In this document: in pieces, positions 1-11,100 of the stretch
Position numbering within the stretch: position 1 is the stretch's first letter
How the letters are laid out: each line of letters starts with the position of its first letter
DNA from: Brevibacillus dissolubilis
GTDB taxonomy: Bacteria > Bacillota > Bacilli > Brevibacillales > Brevibacillaceae
Length of the DNA: 64,000 nucleotides
Assembly: GCF_006170445.1 (NCBI RefSeq)
Contig: NZ_VCNA01000001.1
Span: 124,001 to 188,000 of the forward strand
Direction of reading: 5' to 3'
Notes under the pieces: model-generated
Seen by the model: only the letters and a program-made list of their open reading frames with translations
Database searches by the model: none
Told to the model about the DNA's origin: nothing
Position numbers and translations under genes: made by a program

Positions 1-1
1 A

Positions 2-3000
2 AAGCTGGCTGCATACTTGAACGGTGAACATCAGGCTGCCATCCACGAATTTTACCGGGAAGAGCAAGCAGGACCAATCCGTGTATTAAAAGAACCGGTA
101 GCAACGAACGAAATGATCGAAATGATCGAAATGAACGTTGCCCCGCAAGCCACCACCCCACAGCCAGCAGACGATCCAATCGCTATCATCGGGATGAGTG
201 GACGTTTCCCGGAAGCGCGCAATGTGGACGAGATGTGGAGCATCCTCGCAGAAGGGCGGGAAGTGGTCAGGGAAGTTCCGCAAGAGCGTTTCTTTGGTCA
301 ACTGTCAGAGAGACCAGAGTGGAAATGCGGACTCGTTCCAGGCGTAAGTGAATTTGATCCGTTGTTCTTCGAGATCTCTCCATTAGAAGCAGAGAGTATC
401 GATCCGAGGCAGAGACTTTTGCTTCAGGAAGCTTGGAATGCATTGGAGGATGCCGGATACGGAGCAAGGCAGATTCAGCAACACAAGATCGGCATGTACG
501 TCGGTGTCGAAAACAACGAATACCTGCAGCTGGTCGGAAATAATGGCCCGATCACCTCGAATCATAATGCGATTCTCGCAGCGCGGTTGGCTTATTTCCT
601 CAATCTGAGCGGCCCGAATATGGCAATCAACACAGCCTGCTCCTCTGGCTTAGTCGCGGTCCATCAGGCATGCATGAGCCTGCGCAACCGTGAATGCGAT
701 ACGGCGGTTGCAGCGGGTGTGAACCTGATGCTCACACCACAGCCGTTTGCAGCCATGAGTCAAGCCGGGATGCTGTCTCCTGACGGCAGATGCTACTCGT
801 TCGATCAACGCGCCAATGGTATGGTGCCAGGTGAAGCGGTGGCAGTGGTCGTCCTCAAGCGACTTTCCCAAGCTATTGCAGACGGAGACCCCATCCATGC
901 CGTGATCCAAGCAAGCGGGATCAATTACGACGGCAAAACCAACGGAATCACCGCGCCAAGCGGGATCTCCCAAACCAATCTGATCAAAGAGGTCTACCAG
1001 CAATACCACGTCAACCCAGAAGAGATCGACTATATCGTCACCCACGGTACGGGAACGAGACTGGGCGACCCGGTCGAGGTCAATGCTCTCAACGATGCAT
1101 TCCGTGGCTTTACGCAAAAACAAGCCTATTGTGCGATTACCTCGACCAAGACTAATTTTGGCCATACCTTGGCAGCATCCGGTGTCGTCAGCTTACTCAG
1201 TCTGGTACAGGCGATGCGCCACGAGACCATCCCGGCCAATCTGCATCTGGAACAAGAGAACGAATATATCCAATGGACAGCAAGTCCGTTCTATGTCAAC
1301 AAAGCCAATAAGCCTTGGCCAGAGAGCGGAGGTAAGAGCCGTACCGGAGCGGTCAGTGCTTTTGGGATGAGCGGAACCAACGTTCATCTGGTGGTACAAA
1401 GCTACCAAGCCAATCAAGCAGCTGCGACGGCACAGCCAGCACCGTCCTACTTGCTCGCCCTGTCCGCCAAGACAGCCGAAGCCTTGCAGGAAAAAGCGAA
1501 GGATATGCTCGCAGCCCTGAAAAAGCAAGACCGAAGCTTGGCTGAGGTCAGTTATACCCTGTTGGAAGGACGCCAGCATTTCAAACACCGTCTCGCGCTG
1601 GTCGTCAAAGACCACGAGGATGCGATTCATCAGTTGCAACAAATCACGCAGGCAGAGGCAGGTACAACGGATCAATCCCGCACTCTGTTCCAAGGCACCG
1701 TTCCCCGCAAATTTAAGGTGGAAGAACGCTCCCAACAGCTTGCGCAACAGCTGCTGCAACGAAGCCGCAATCTGCTGGCTGATCCAACGACATACGAAGA
1801 AACACTCGCCGCCTTGGCTGACCTGTATTGCCAAGGGTATAACCTCCAATGGGACCTTTTGTTCGGAGATGATACGCCACGCCGGATCAGCTTGCCGACG
1901 TATCCGTTTGTAAGAAATCATTACTGGGTATCGACCGCTGAGAAGACATCCTCTACGGGTGGTACATCCACGGCTGGTGGGGGGATCACCACAGCAACAG
2001 TCGAAAAAACCGCCGTGCTCCATCCGCTTCTGCATGAGAACACCTCGACTCTGTCTCTGCAACGATTCCGTTCCACCTTCAGCGGACGAGAGTTTTTCCT
2101 CGCTGATCATATCGTAAAAGGGCAGAAAATCTTACCGGGAGTGGCTTATCTGGAGATGGCTCGCGAGGCCGTGAAGCACTCCGTTGGGGAGGAGCATCGA
2201 GCCGACACCACAATGCTGTTGCGAAACATCGTATGGGCAAGACCGCTCCAAGCAGAGGAGAAGCCTGTAGCGGTACAGATCGGACTTTATCCCGAAGACA
2301 ACGGACAGATTCGATATGAAATCATCAGCGCTGACCAAGCGGGCACGAACGAGCCTGCCACCATGTACAGCCAGGGCAGCGTGGTACTGCGTCCGGCAGA
2401 AAAAGCCCCAAGCATTGATCTGACTGCCTTGCAGGCACAGGATAGCCAACAGACGCTGACCACAGGCGAATGCTATGAGATTTTTAACCAAATGGGGCTG
2501 GAATACGGCCCGGCGCTTCGAGGCATTGAGCTGCTGCATGTGGGACAAGGCCGGATTTTGGCGAAGCTGTCACTGCCATCCGTGATCGCGGATACCACAG
2601 ATCAATATGCACTCCACCCGACGATGATGGATGCAGCCCTGCAGTCAGCGATTGGACTGGTTGTTGGTGCGAATGCCGCACTCGCAGGTGGCGAGATGCC
2701 GCTCAAGCCATATGTGCCATTTGCCTTAGAAGAGCTGGAAATCTTCGGTGATTGCAGGTCCACCATGTGGGCGCTGGTTCGTAACCAAGAAGGCAGCATC
2801 GTGGGCGGCAAGGTACAGAAGCTGGATGTGGATCTATGCGATGAGCAGGGAATGATCCGCGTACGGATGAGAGGATTTACGTCCAGACTGATGGACGGCG
2901 ATATGGAGCCGACCCCAAAACGGGGCAACAAAGCGCTTGAAGCCAGCCAACCGGAGCAGGCTAAGGCTGCCGATCCTCATATCAACCGAATCGACCGAAT

Positions 3001-6000
3001 CCCAGTTCCCGGGCAGATTCAGGAGCACCTGATCCAGACGGTTGCCCACCTGCTCAAGGTAGATCCGAGAGACGTAGATGTAGATATTGAGATGGTGGAA
3101 TATGGAGCCGATCAGGTGATGCTGTCGGAATTAGCCCAGAGCATTCACAAGTCATACGGAACCCAGCTCCCAGTCACCCTGTTCGTGGAATATCCAACCA
3201 TCCGCAGTGTAGTCGGCTATCTGGCGGGGGATGATCAGGCGGTTGCCGAGACAATCGAGACAATCGAGAACATTGAGAATATCGAGACAATCGACAACCA
3301 TTTTGACCAGCCAACATCACCGCTCCATCCCGCATCTGAATCGATTGGAGCAGACCTGCTCCGTGAAAAAACCATCCAGTTCCTCATCAAACAGCTTTCT
3401 TCCGTATTGAAGGTTCCGGAGAATCTGATCGAAGCGGATGCTCCCATGGAACAGTATGGAATTGATTCCATCATGGTCACGCAATTGACCAACGAACTGG
3501 AAAAAACCTTTGGCTCTCTGTCCAAAACCTTATTCTTTGAATATCAAAACATTGCGGATCTGTCCGATTATTTCGTTGAGGAGTACCGGGAACAACTGAT
3601 TGAATTGCTTGGACTTACACAGGAAATCAAACCGGTCCAGCCAATCGCAACCGAGCAGCCTGCACCTGTCAAAAAACCAGTGCCATCCGTGTCCATCAGC
3701 AGCAAACCAGCCCGATTTACAGCGACCGAATCCGTATCCTTAGCGAATCAGGCCACGGTAGCCCCACGCTCCTCCGATATCGCCATTATCGGGATCTCAG
3801 GACGCTATCCAGGCGCAGCCACTGTCCATGAGTTCTGGAAAAACCTGCGGAACGGCAAGGATTGTATCACGGAAATCCCGAAAGACCGTTGGGATCACAG
3901 CCAGTATTATGATGAACGAAAAGGCAAGCTTGGAAAGACCTACGGCAAGTGGGGAGGATTCATTGACGGAGTAGACCAGTTCGATCCGCTGTTCTTCAAC
4001 ATTACGCCACGGGAAGCAGAGATTATGGACCCGCAAGAGAGACTGTTCCTGCAAGCGGTCTATGAAACCTTGGAAGATGCTGGCTATACCCGTGAAGCGT
4101 TTGGGCCATACCGAGGGACTGGCATGGAGGGTAATGTCGGCGTGTATGTGGGGGTCATCAATGAGGAGTATCAGCTCTATGGTGCGCAGGCACAAGTGAT
4201 GGGAACCCCATTTGCTTTGAGCGGTACACCGTCCTCGATTGCCAACCGCGTCTCTTATTTCTGCAATTTCCACGGGCCGAGCATGGCGATCGATACGATG
4301 TGTTCCTCTTCGTTGACGGCGATTCACCTCGCCTGCCAAAGCCTGATTCATAACGAATGTGAGATGGCCATCGCAGGTGGAGTCAATGTCACCGTCCATC
4401 CAAACAAATATCTGATGCTCGCCCAAGGCAGATACATGTCGAGCAAAGGGCGTTGTGAAAGCTTCGGAAAAGATGGCGACGGCTATGTACCGAGCGAAGG
4501 GGTGGGTGCTGTCCTGCTCAAGCCACTCGCACAAGCGATTGCCGATGGAGATCAGATCTACGGCGTGATCAAAGGAACCGCGATCAACCATGGCGGCAAA
4601 ACCAACGGATACAGCGTTCCCAACCCGAATGCCCAAGGAAGTGCCATCGGACGGGCGATTAAAGAAGCGGGTATCCATCCGCGTACGATCAGTTATCTCG
4701 AAGCGCATGGCACGGGTACATCGCTCGGTGACCCAATAGAGATTGCGGGCTTGACCAAAACCTTCCGGGAGTATACGCAAGACAGACAATTCTGCGCGAT
4801 TGGCTCAGCCAAGTCCAACATCGGGCATTGCGAAAGTGCCGCAGGGATTGCTTCGCTGACCAAGGTGCTGCTCCAGATGAAATACCGTCAACTTGTTCCA
4901 TCACTTCATTCCAGCGTGTTGAATCCTAACATTGATTTCGCTCAGACACCTTTTGTCGTCCAACAGGATTTGGCAGAATGGAGACGACCTGTGATCGAAG
5001 TCGACGGAAAAGTAGAAGAGTGTCCAAGACGCGCGGGTATCTCATCCTTTGGTGCGGGCGGTTCCAACGCTCATATCGTGATCGAGGAATACATCCCGAA
5101 CGATCAGCACGAACAAGCACATCACGTGATGATTTCCCCGGAAAACCCAGCCGTGATCCTGCTGTCTGCGCGTAATGAAGAGCGGCTGCGCGAACAAGCC
5201 CAGCGCTTATTGTCCGCGATCGCGGAGCAGCCGCTGACACAGTACGATCTGGCCGATATCGCCTACACGCTCCAGATCGGTCGGGAAGCCATGGACAGCC
5301 GACTTGCTCTCGTGGTCAGCTCCATCGACGAGCTGACAGCCAAGCTCAACGGCTACCTGAGCAATCAGTCCGGCATCGAAGACCTTTATCACGGGCAGTT
5401 AAAAGAACATAAAGAAACCTTGGCTATTTTTACAGCCGATGAAGAATTGCAGCTTGCCGTGAGTACATGGCTGCAACGCAGAAAATATTCCAAGCTCCTT
5501 GACTTGTGGGTAAAAGGACTGAATGTCGACTGGGGCAAGCTGTACACCGATACAGATGTGCTGCCGCGCCGAATCAGCCTGCCGACCTATCCGTTTGCCA
5601 AAGAGCGCTATTGGGTTCCACAGCTAGACCGGGCAATGGCTCCGATCAGCACGGCCGCAACCACCACCACAACAGGAACGACTCCTTACCTGCATCCACT
5701 GCTGCATGCCAATACCTCAGATTTCACTGGGCAGCGGTATCGCTCCACCTTCAGTGGCGACGAATTTTTCCTCCGAGACCATCTCGTACAGGGCCAAAAA
5801 GTCTTACCGGGCGTCACTTATCTGGAGATGGCACGGGCCGCAGTAGAACAGGCAGGACGAGCAGGCAAGACGGGAATCACGCTCACCGATATTGTATGGG
5901 CCACCCCGATCAGCGTTGGAGCAGAGCCAGTTGACGTCCATATCGGACTTTTCCCGGCAGAAAAAGGGGAAATCCGCTACGAAATCTATCGTTCACAGGA

Positions 6001-8056
6001 AGCGGACAAGTCTGAACCAATCATCTGCAGCAAAGGCAGAGCCATCCTAACGCCGAACCTTGCTGCCACGAGCCTTGATCTGACCGCTCTGCAATCTCAG
6101 TGCAGTCACGGAGTGCTTACCGCCAAGACATGCTATGAAGCTTTTGAGGCAATGGGCTTAGCGTACGGGCCAAGTCACAGAGGAATTGAAAAGCTCTATC
6201 TGGGACAAGGGCAGGTATTGGCGAAGCTCTCCTTACCGAAGGATGTGGCGGCGGGCAAAGAAGCGTATGTCCTGCATCCAAGCCTGATGGATTCAGCCTT
6301 GCAAGCCGCGGTCGGCCTGCATGCCGGGACTGATCTGATGACTTCTAATGACAGGGGCGTCAACCAGACAGCCGTTCCATTTGCCTTGCAAGAGCTCCAA
6401 ATCCTGCGTTCTTGCACGTCTGACATGTGGGCGCTGATCCGATACAGCGAAGGAAGCTCTGCAGGTGACAAGGTGCAGAAGCTTACTATTGATGTAGCTG
6501 ATCAGCAGGGGAACATCTGCATACGGATGAGAGGATTCACCTCCAGAATGCTGGAGAGTGCCAATCGTCCACGCCAGCCGGAAGCTCCACAGCCATCCTC
6601 TGAACCGATGATGCTGATCGAGCCTGTCTGGAAAGCACAAGCAGCAGACACCCAGCAGACCAGCTATACGAAGCATATCGTGATGCTGGCCCAGCCATAT
6701 GGGGGGCATGCGGACACCATCACCCAGCAGATGAATGGAGTCACATGCACCCGCCTGCAATCCGATGAGCCAAGCATGGAACAACGATTCCGCACCTATG
6801 CCGCGCAAGCCTTTGAAACAGTCAAAGCGATCATCCTAGAGAAGCCAAAAGGCATGGTGCTCATCCAAATTGTGATCCTACATCACGACGAGACGCTTCT
6901 CTCAGCACTTGGCGGCCTACTCAAAACAGCCCGCTTAGAGAATCCGAAGCTGATTACTCAGCTCATCGAAGTGGGAACAGACGAAGACACGGCGGGAATC
7001 ATTGAAAAACTGCGTGAAAACAGCCGAAGCCCGATGGACACCCACATTCGCTATCAGGCTGGGAGACGATTGGTAGCTGGCTGGAGCGAACAAAAAGGAA
7101 CCCCGTCCAATCCGACGCTTCCGTGGAAAGACAACGGAATCTATCTGATTACGGGCGGAGCCGGCGGACTTGGTCTTCTTTTTGCCAAAGAAATTGCACA
7201 GCGGGTCAAGAACGCCACCCTGATTCTCACAGGCAGATCACCGCTGCAGCCTGACATCCAAGCCAAGCTGACCGAACTGCAAGCCTTGGGGGCGCACGCA
7301 GCTTATCAGAGCGTAGATGTCACCAATCAACAGTCTGTGGAGGACTTGGTTACAGCCATCAAGCAAGGGTATGGCGGTCTGACTGGGATTCTTCACAGCG
7401 CGGGTGTGATTTTAGATAATTACCTCATGAAAAAGAGTCGTGAGGAATGGGAGCGTGTCGTCGCACCAAAAGCATCGGGTGTGGTTCATCTCGACGAGGC
7501 CACGAAGGAGCTGCCACTTGATTTCTTTGTACTGTTCAGCTCGATTTCAGGCGGCTGGGGCAATCCAGGCCAGTCCGATTATGCCACGGCCAATGCTTTC
7601 CTCGATGCCTTTGCCCACTACCGTAACCGGTTAAGAGGTTCAGGCCAGCGCCATGGACACACCATCTCGATCAACTGGCCGCTGTGGAGAGAGGGTGGCA
7701 TGCGGGTTGATCCAGAGATCGAGAAGATGATGATGAAAACCATGGGGATGAAGCCGCTCCAGACATCACTTGGTATTCTCGCCCTTTATCAGGCGATGGC
7801 CTCCAACAAGTCCCAAGTGTTGGTAATCGAGGGTGATCTCGCCCGTGTTCGTGCTACAATAGATTTGACTCCGATTGATATGACTGTAAGTGATATGATT
7901 ACAAGCGAAAGATACGAAGCGGTTCCTTTTACGCCACACGCTGAACAAGCACCAACCGATGAGGAACAACGATATGCATCGATTATCGAAAAGATAGCCA
8001 AAGGTGAACTATCAAAAGAACAACTACTAGAGATGATGAGTCTCTCGCATCAGTAA
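2..8056 (+). CDS. trans-AT polyketide synthase, 5' end cut by window (…ACP-KS-DH-ACP*-ACP-KS-DH-KR)
   Basis: Multimodular type I PKS that extends and processes an ACP-bound polyketide in the cytoplasm. The frame is open from base 2 and begins inside an ACP C-terminus (residues KLAAYL), so the gene starts upstream. Domains by base: KS1 about 176-1395 (Cys 638-640, with THGTGT and KTNFGH present); DH1 about 2027-2900 (HxxxGxxxxP His at 2108, plus a downstream DxxLQ motif); ACP about 3010-3230, in which the phosphopantetheine Ser is replaced by Gln (3113-3115); ACP about 3360-3610 (Ser 3467); KS2 about 3776-5090 (Cys 4301); DH2 about 5693-6550 (His 5780); KR about 6610-7870 (TGGAGGLG; Tyr 7580). 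No acyltransferase GHSxG motif follows either KS; the post-AT remnant SLPTYPF does, which is the trans-AT signature. The KR has no ACP after it; the protein ends in a short helical docking tail (about 7960-8053) that should pair with the next gene. Product identity is unknown. Confidence 0.93.
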   Translation, partial: KLAAYLNGEHQAAIHEFYREEQAGPIRVLKEPVATNEMIEMIEMNVAPQATTPQPADDPIAIIGMSGRFPEARNVDEMWSILAEGREVVREVPQERFFGQLSERPEWKCGLVPGVSEFDPLFFEISPLEAESIDPRQRLLLQEAWNALEDAGYGARQIQQHKIGMYVGVENNEYLQLVGNNGPITSNHNAILAARLAYFLNLSGPNMAINTACSSGLVAVHQACMSLRNRECDTAVAAGVNLMLTPQPFAAMSQAGMLSPDGRCYSFDQRANGMVPGEAVAVVVLKRLSQAIADGDPIHAVIQASGINYDGKTNGITAPSGISQTNLIKEVYQQYHVNPEEIDYIVTHGTGTRLGDPVEVNALNDAFRGFTQKQAYCAITSTKTNFGHTLAASGVVSLLSLVQAMRHETIPANLHLEQENEYIQWTASPFYVNKANKPWPESGGKSRTGAVSAFGMSGTNVHLVVQSYQANQAAATAQPAPSYLLALSAKTAEALQEKAKDMLAALKKQDRSLAEVSYTLLEGRQHFKHRLALVVKDHEDAIHQLQQITQAEAGTTDQSRTLFQGTVPRKFKVEERSQQLAQQLLQRSRNLLADPTTYEETLAALADLYCQGYNLQWDLLFGDDTPRRISLPTYPFVRNHYWVSTAEKTSSTGGTSTAGGGITTATVEKTAVLHPLLHENTSTLSLQRFRSTFSGREFFLADHIVKGQKILPGVAYLEMAREAVKHSVGEEHRADTTMLLRNIVWARPLQAEEKPVAVQIGLYPEDNGQIRYEIISADQAGTNEPATMYSQGSVVLRPAEKAPSIDLTALQAQDSQQTLTTGECYEIFNQMGLEYGPALRGIELLHVGQGRILAKLSLPSVIADTTDQYALHPTMMDAALQSAIGLVVGANAALAGGEMPLKPYVPFALEELEIFGDCRSTMWALVRNQEGSIVGGKVQKLDVDLCDEQGMIRVRMRGFTSRLMDGDMEPTPKRGNKALEASQPEQAKAADPHINRIDRIPVPGQIQEHLIQTVAHLLKVDPRDVDVDIEMVEYGADQVMLSELAQSIHKSYGTQLPVTLFVEYPTIRSVVGYLAGDDQAVAETIETIENIENIETIDNHFDQPTSPLHPASESIGADLLREKTIQFLIKQLSSVLKVPENLIEADAPMEQYGIDSIMVTQLTNELEKTFGSLSKTLFFEYQNIADLSDYFVEEYREQLIELLGLTQEIKPVQPIATEQPAPVKKPVPSVSISSKPARFTATESVSLANQATVAPRSSDIAIIGISGRYPGAATVHEFWKNLRNGKDCITEIPKDRWDHSQYYDERKGKLGKTYGKWGGFIDGVDQFDPLFFNITPREAEIMDPQERLFLQAVYETLEDAGYTREAFGPYRGTGMEGNVGVYVGVINEEYQLYGAQAQVMGTPFALSGTPSSIANRVSYFCNFHGPSMAIDTMCSSSLTAIHLACQSLIHNECEMAIAGGVNVTVHPNKYLMLAQGRYMSSKGRCESFGKDGDGYVPSEGVGAVLLKPLAQAIADGDQIYGVIKGTAINHGGKTNGYSVPNPNAQGSAIGRAIKEAGIHPRTISYLEAHGTGTSLGDPIEIAGLTKTFREYTQDRQFCAIGSAKSNIGHCESAAGIASLTKVLLQMKYRQLVPSLHSSVLNPNIDFAQTPFVVQQDLAEWRRPVIEVDGKVEECPRRAGISSFGAGGSNAHIVIEEYIPNDQHEQAHHVMISPENPAVILLSARNEERLREQAQRLLSAIAEQPLTQYDLADIAYTLQIGREAMDSRLALVVSSIDELTAKLNGYLSNQSGIEDLYHGQLKEHKETLAIFTADEELQLAVSTWLQRRKYSKLLDLWVKGLNVDWGKLYTDTDVLPRRISLPTYPFAKERYWVPQLDRAMAPISTAATTTTTGTTPYLHPLLHANTSDFTGQRYRSTFSGDEFFLRDHLVQGQKVLPGVTYLEMARAAVEQAGRAGKTGITLTDIVWATPISVGAEPVDVHIGLFPAEKGEIRYEIYRSQEADKSEPIICSKGRAILTPNLAATSLDLTALQSQCSHGVLTAKTCYEAFEAMGLAYGPSHRGIEKLYLGQGQVLAKLSLPKDVAAGKEAYVLHPSLMDSALQAAVGLHAGTDLMTSNDRGVNQTAVPFALQELQILRSCTSDMWALIRYSEGSSAGDKVQKLTIDVADQQGNICIRMRGFTSRMLESANRPRQPEAPQPSSEPMMLIEPVWKAQAADTQQTSYTKHIVMLAQPYGGHADTITQQMNGVTCTRLQSDEPSMEQRFRTYAAQAFETVKAIILEKPKGMVLIQIVILHHDETLLSALGGLLKTARLENPKLITQLIEVGTDEDTAGIIEKLRENSRSPMDTHIRYQAGRRLVAGWSEQKGTPSNPTLPWKDNGIYLITGGAGGLGLLFAKEIAQRVKNATLILTGRSPLQPDIQAKLTELQALGAHAAYQSVDVTNQQSVEDLVTAIKQGYGGLTGILHSAGVILDNYLMKKSREEWERVVAPKASGVVHLDEATKELPLDFFVLFSSISGGWGNPGQSDYATANAFLDAFAHYRNRLRGSGQRHGHTISINWPLWREGGMRVDPEIEKMMMKTMGMKPLQTSLGILALYQAMASNKSQVLVIEGDLARVRATIDLTPIDMTVSDMITSERYEAVPFTPHAEQAPTDEEQRYASIIEKIAKGELSKEQLLEMMSLSHQ

Positions 8057-8079
8057 CTTACAACTTCCCAAGATCAGGC

Positions 8080-8114
8080 GGCGTCGGAACCAGCCGATGC
8101 CCCTGTGACAGGGG
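8080..8114 (+). other. overlapping stem-loops in the spacer between the two PKS genes
   Basis: The 116-bp gap between the PKS genes holds an 8-bp stem (8080-8087 with 8094-8101, one G-U pair) and a second hairpin (8100-8106 region with 8108-8114) that shares bases with it, so the two are mutually exclusive in RNA. There is no T-run, so this is not an intrinsic terminator. It could stabilise or process the message or tune translation of the second gene; that role is inference. The rest of the spacer holds only the ribosome-binding site (AGAGAGGG, 8158-8165) for the next gene. Confidence 0.3.
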
Positions 8115-8172
8115 GAATGAACAACGAGAGAGTCTATCAGCAAAACTGGCAAGAGAAAGAGAGGGTAGAGCG

Positions 8173-11100
8173 ATGAGTGATGAACTATTGTTTTTATACG
8201 ATGGAATAAAAGAAGGAAAGATCAGTAACCAAGATGCCGCGAAGCAATTAAAAACCCTCCTGTCCAGCACGAACAGCAACGGCCTGTCCACGAACCAACA
8301 GACGAACCAATCAGCGGTCGCCCTGTCACCAGAATGGCTCCACGAGATGACAACGGAGTACCTGATCAAGTCTCTCGCGTCCATCAGCCAATTGCCTGAG
8401 GAACTGATCGATCCTGAAGATCATCTGGAAAACTACGGAATTGACTCTGTGATGGTCATGCAGCTGACCGAAGAGATGGAAAAAGTCTTTGGAACTCTGT
8501 CCAAAACCTTGTTTTTTGAATACCAGAATCTCGGAGAGCTTGCCAGCTATTTCGTAGAATCGCATCGGAACGAGCTGATCCAATTATTTGGAGTAAATGA
8601 GGGGATGGAAGCCCCGGTTGAGCAGATCGCGGCAACCGAAGCTGAAGCTAAGAGGGAAGAGGCATCAGGCTCGTACATAAGCGCAACAGCTACGACCAAC
8701 CAGCCAGCAGAGACGTACATAAGCGCAACGGCTACGACCAACCAGCAATCAGAGACGTACATAAGCGCAACAGCTGCGATCGACCAGCCAGCGGAGCCGT
8801 ACATAAGCACAACAGCTACAACCGACCAGCCAGCAGAGCAGTCCAGCAACACAACCGTTGCATCCGACCTCCCTACCGACACAACTACTACCACCACGGG
8901 CACCACAGATATCGCCATCATCGGCCTCTCTGGACGCTACCCAGGTGCCGCGAATATCCACGAATTCTGGAAAAACCTGCGCGACGGCAAAGACAGCATC
9001 ACCGAAATCCCGAAAGACCGTTGGGATCACAGCCTCTACTTCGCCGAAGAGAAGGACACACTGGGGAAAACCTACAGTAAGTGGGGCGGCTTTTTGGATG
9101 GCGTCGACCAATTCGATCCGCTGTTCTTCAACATCTCTCCACGGGAAGCAGAAATCATGGACCCGCAGGAGCGCCTCTTTTTAGAATGCGTCTATGAAAC
9201 TCTGGAGGATGCTGGCTATACCCGTGACGCACTGGGTCAGTACCGCGGACGTGGGATGGAAGGCAATGTAGGCGTCTATGTAGGCGCGATGTACGAGGAT
9301 TATCAGCTGTACGGCGCGCAGGCCCAAAGCGCGGGCAACCCGATCGCGGTCAGCGGCACGATATCATCGATTGCCAACCGTGTCTCGTATTTCTGCAATT
9401 TTCATGGACCCAGCATTGCCATGGATACCATGTGCTCGTCATCATTGACCGCACTGCACTTAGCCTGCCAAAGCATCCAAAAAGGCGAGTGCGAGCTTGC
9501 CATCGCAGGGGGAGTCAATGTCTCCATACATCCGAACAAATACCTGTTGCTTGCACAGGGCAAGTTCATGTCTACCAAGGGGCGTTGTGAAAGCTTCGGG
9601 GATGGCGGCGACGGCTATGTGCCGGGCGAGGGAGTGGGGGCAGTCCTACTGAAGCCACTGGAAAAAGCCATCGCGGACGGGGATCATATCTACGGAATCA
9701 TCAAAAGTACGGCGATCAATCACGGTGGAAAAACCAATGGATACAGCGTGCCAAATCCGAATGCACAAGCCAGCGTCATCAAGCAGGCTTTGACGGAAGC
9801 AGGAGTTCATCCGCGCACGATTACATATCTTGAAGCGCATGGCACCGGTACCGCTCTGGGCGACCCGATTGAGATCACAGGCTTGACCAAGACGATCCGA
9901 GAATTCACAGATGACAGTCAATACTGTGCGATCGGCTCATCCAAAACCAACATCGGTCATCTGGAGAGTGCGGCGGGAATCGCTGGCTTGACCAAAATTC
10001 TTTTGCAGCTCAAGCATCAGCAGCTCGTACCGTCCCTGCATTCCCAAACGCTGAATTCGCACATTGATTTTGGCCAGACGCCTTTTGTCGTCCAACAGGA
10101 ACTGGCAGAATGGCCTCGAACCGTGCTTGAGATCAATGGAAAAATGGTGGAACAGCCACGACGTGCAGGTCTCTCATCCTTTGGGGCGGGCGGCTCCAAC
10201 GCACACGTGATCATCGAGGAATATATTCCGAACCATACGGAAAAAGCAGCTGTTCCGATTACGCCTAACCTTCCGGCAATCATCGTTCTGTCGGCCAAGA
10301 GTGCCGAGCGGCTCAAAGAGCGCGTCCAGCGTTTCGCAGCGGCGATCGATGAGCAATCCTTTTCTAATGAAGATTTGGCTGATATCGCCTATACGCTCCA
10401 AGTGGGACGCGAAGCGATGGAAGAGCGCTTGGCACTGATGGTCAGCACCATTGAAGAGTTGAAAGTCAAGCTGAACCAATTTTTGGCAGGGGAAGAGACA
10501 ATTGCAGACCTCTACCACGGACAATTCCGACCAACAAAAGATAACCTGGCAGCGTTAAAGCAATTCAAAGAGACACGCCTCACCAGTGACGGCCATCTTC
10601 ACGGCGACGGTGATCTCAGCACACTGCACGACCTGTGCCATCACTGGGTAAAGGGTCTTGCATTTGACTGGAACACGCTCTATGGCGAGACTACGCCACG
10701 CCGGATCAGCCTGCCCACCTACCCATTTGCCAAGAACCGCTACTGGATTCCTGTGATTGAACAGGCACACAACCACACGGCAGCCGCACAAAAGCCAGCC
10801 GTCATCCACCCGTTGCTGCACCAGAACACCTCGGATTTCTCGGAGCAACGCTTTAGCTCCACGTTTAGCGGGGACGAATTTTTCCTCAACGACCACAGGG
10901 TAAAAGGCCAGAAGGTACTCCCTGGAGTCGCTTATCTGGAGATGGCCCGCGCAGCCGTGGCTCAGTCGACCAGACAAGGCGAGACAGGTATCCGGCTGAA
11001 AAATGTGGTGTGGCTCAGTCCAATCAGCGCAGGGGAAGCCCCTATTGATGTACATATCGGATTATTTCCCGAGGAGAACGGCGAGATTTCATATGAAGTT

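Noticed and set aside
17-19. TTG as the start codon of the first PKS gene
   Set aside because: The frame is open back to base 2 and already encodes the conserved C-terminal part of an ACP, so the gene continues upstream of the window.
1440-1930. Acyltransferase domain after the KS domains
   Set aside because: No GHSxG or YASH-type motif; the region is the short KS-AT linker remnant ending in SLPTYPF, as in trans-AT synthases.
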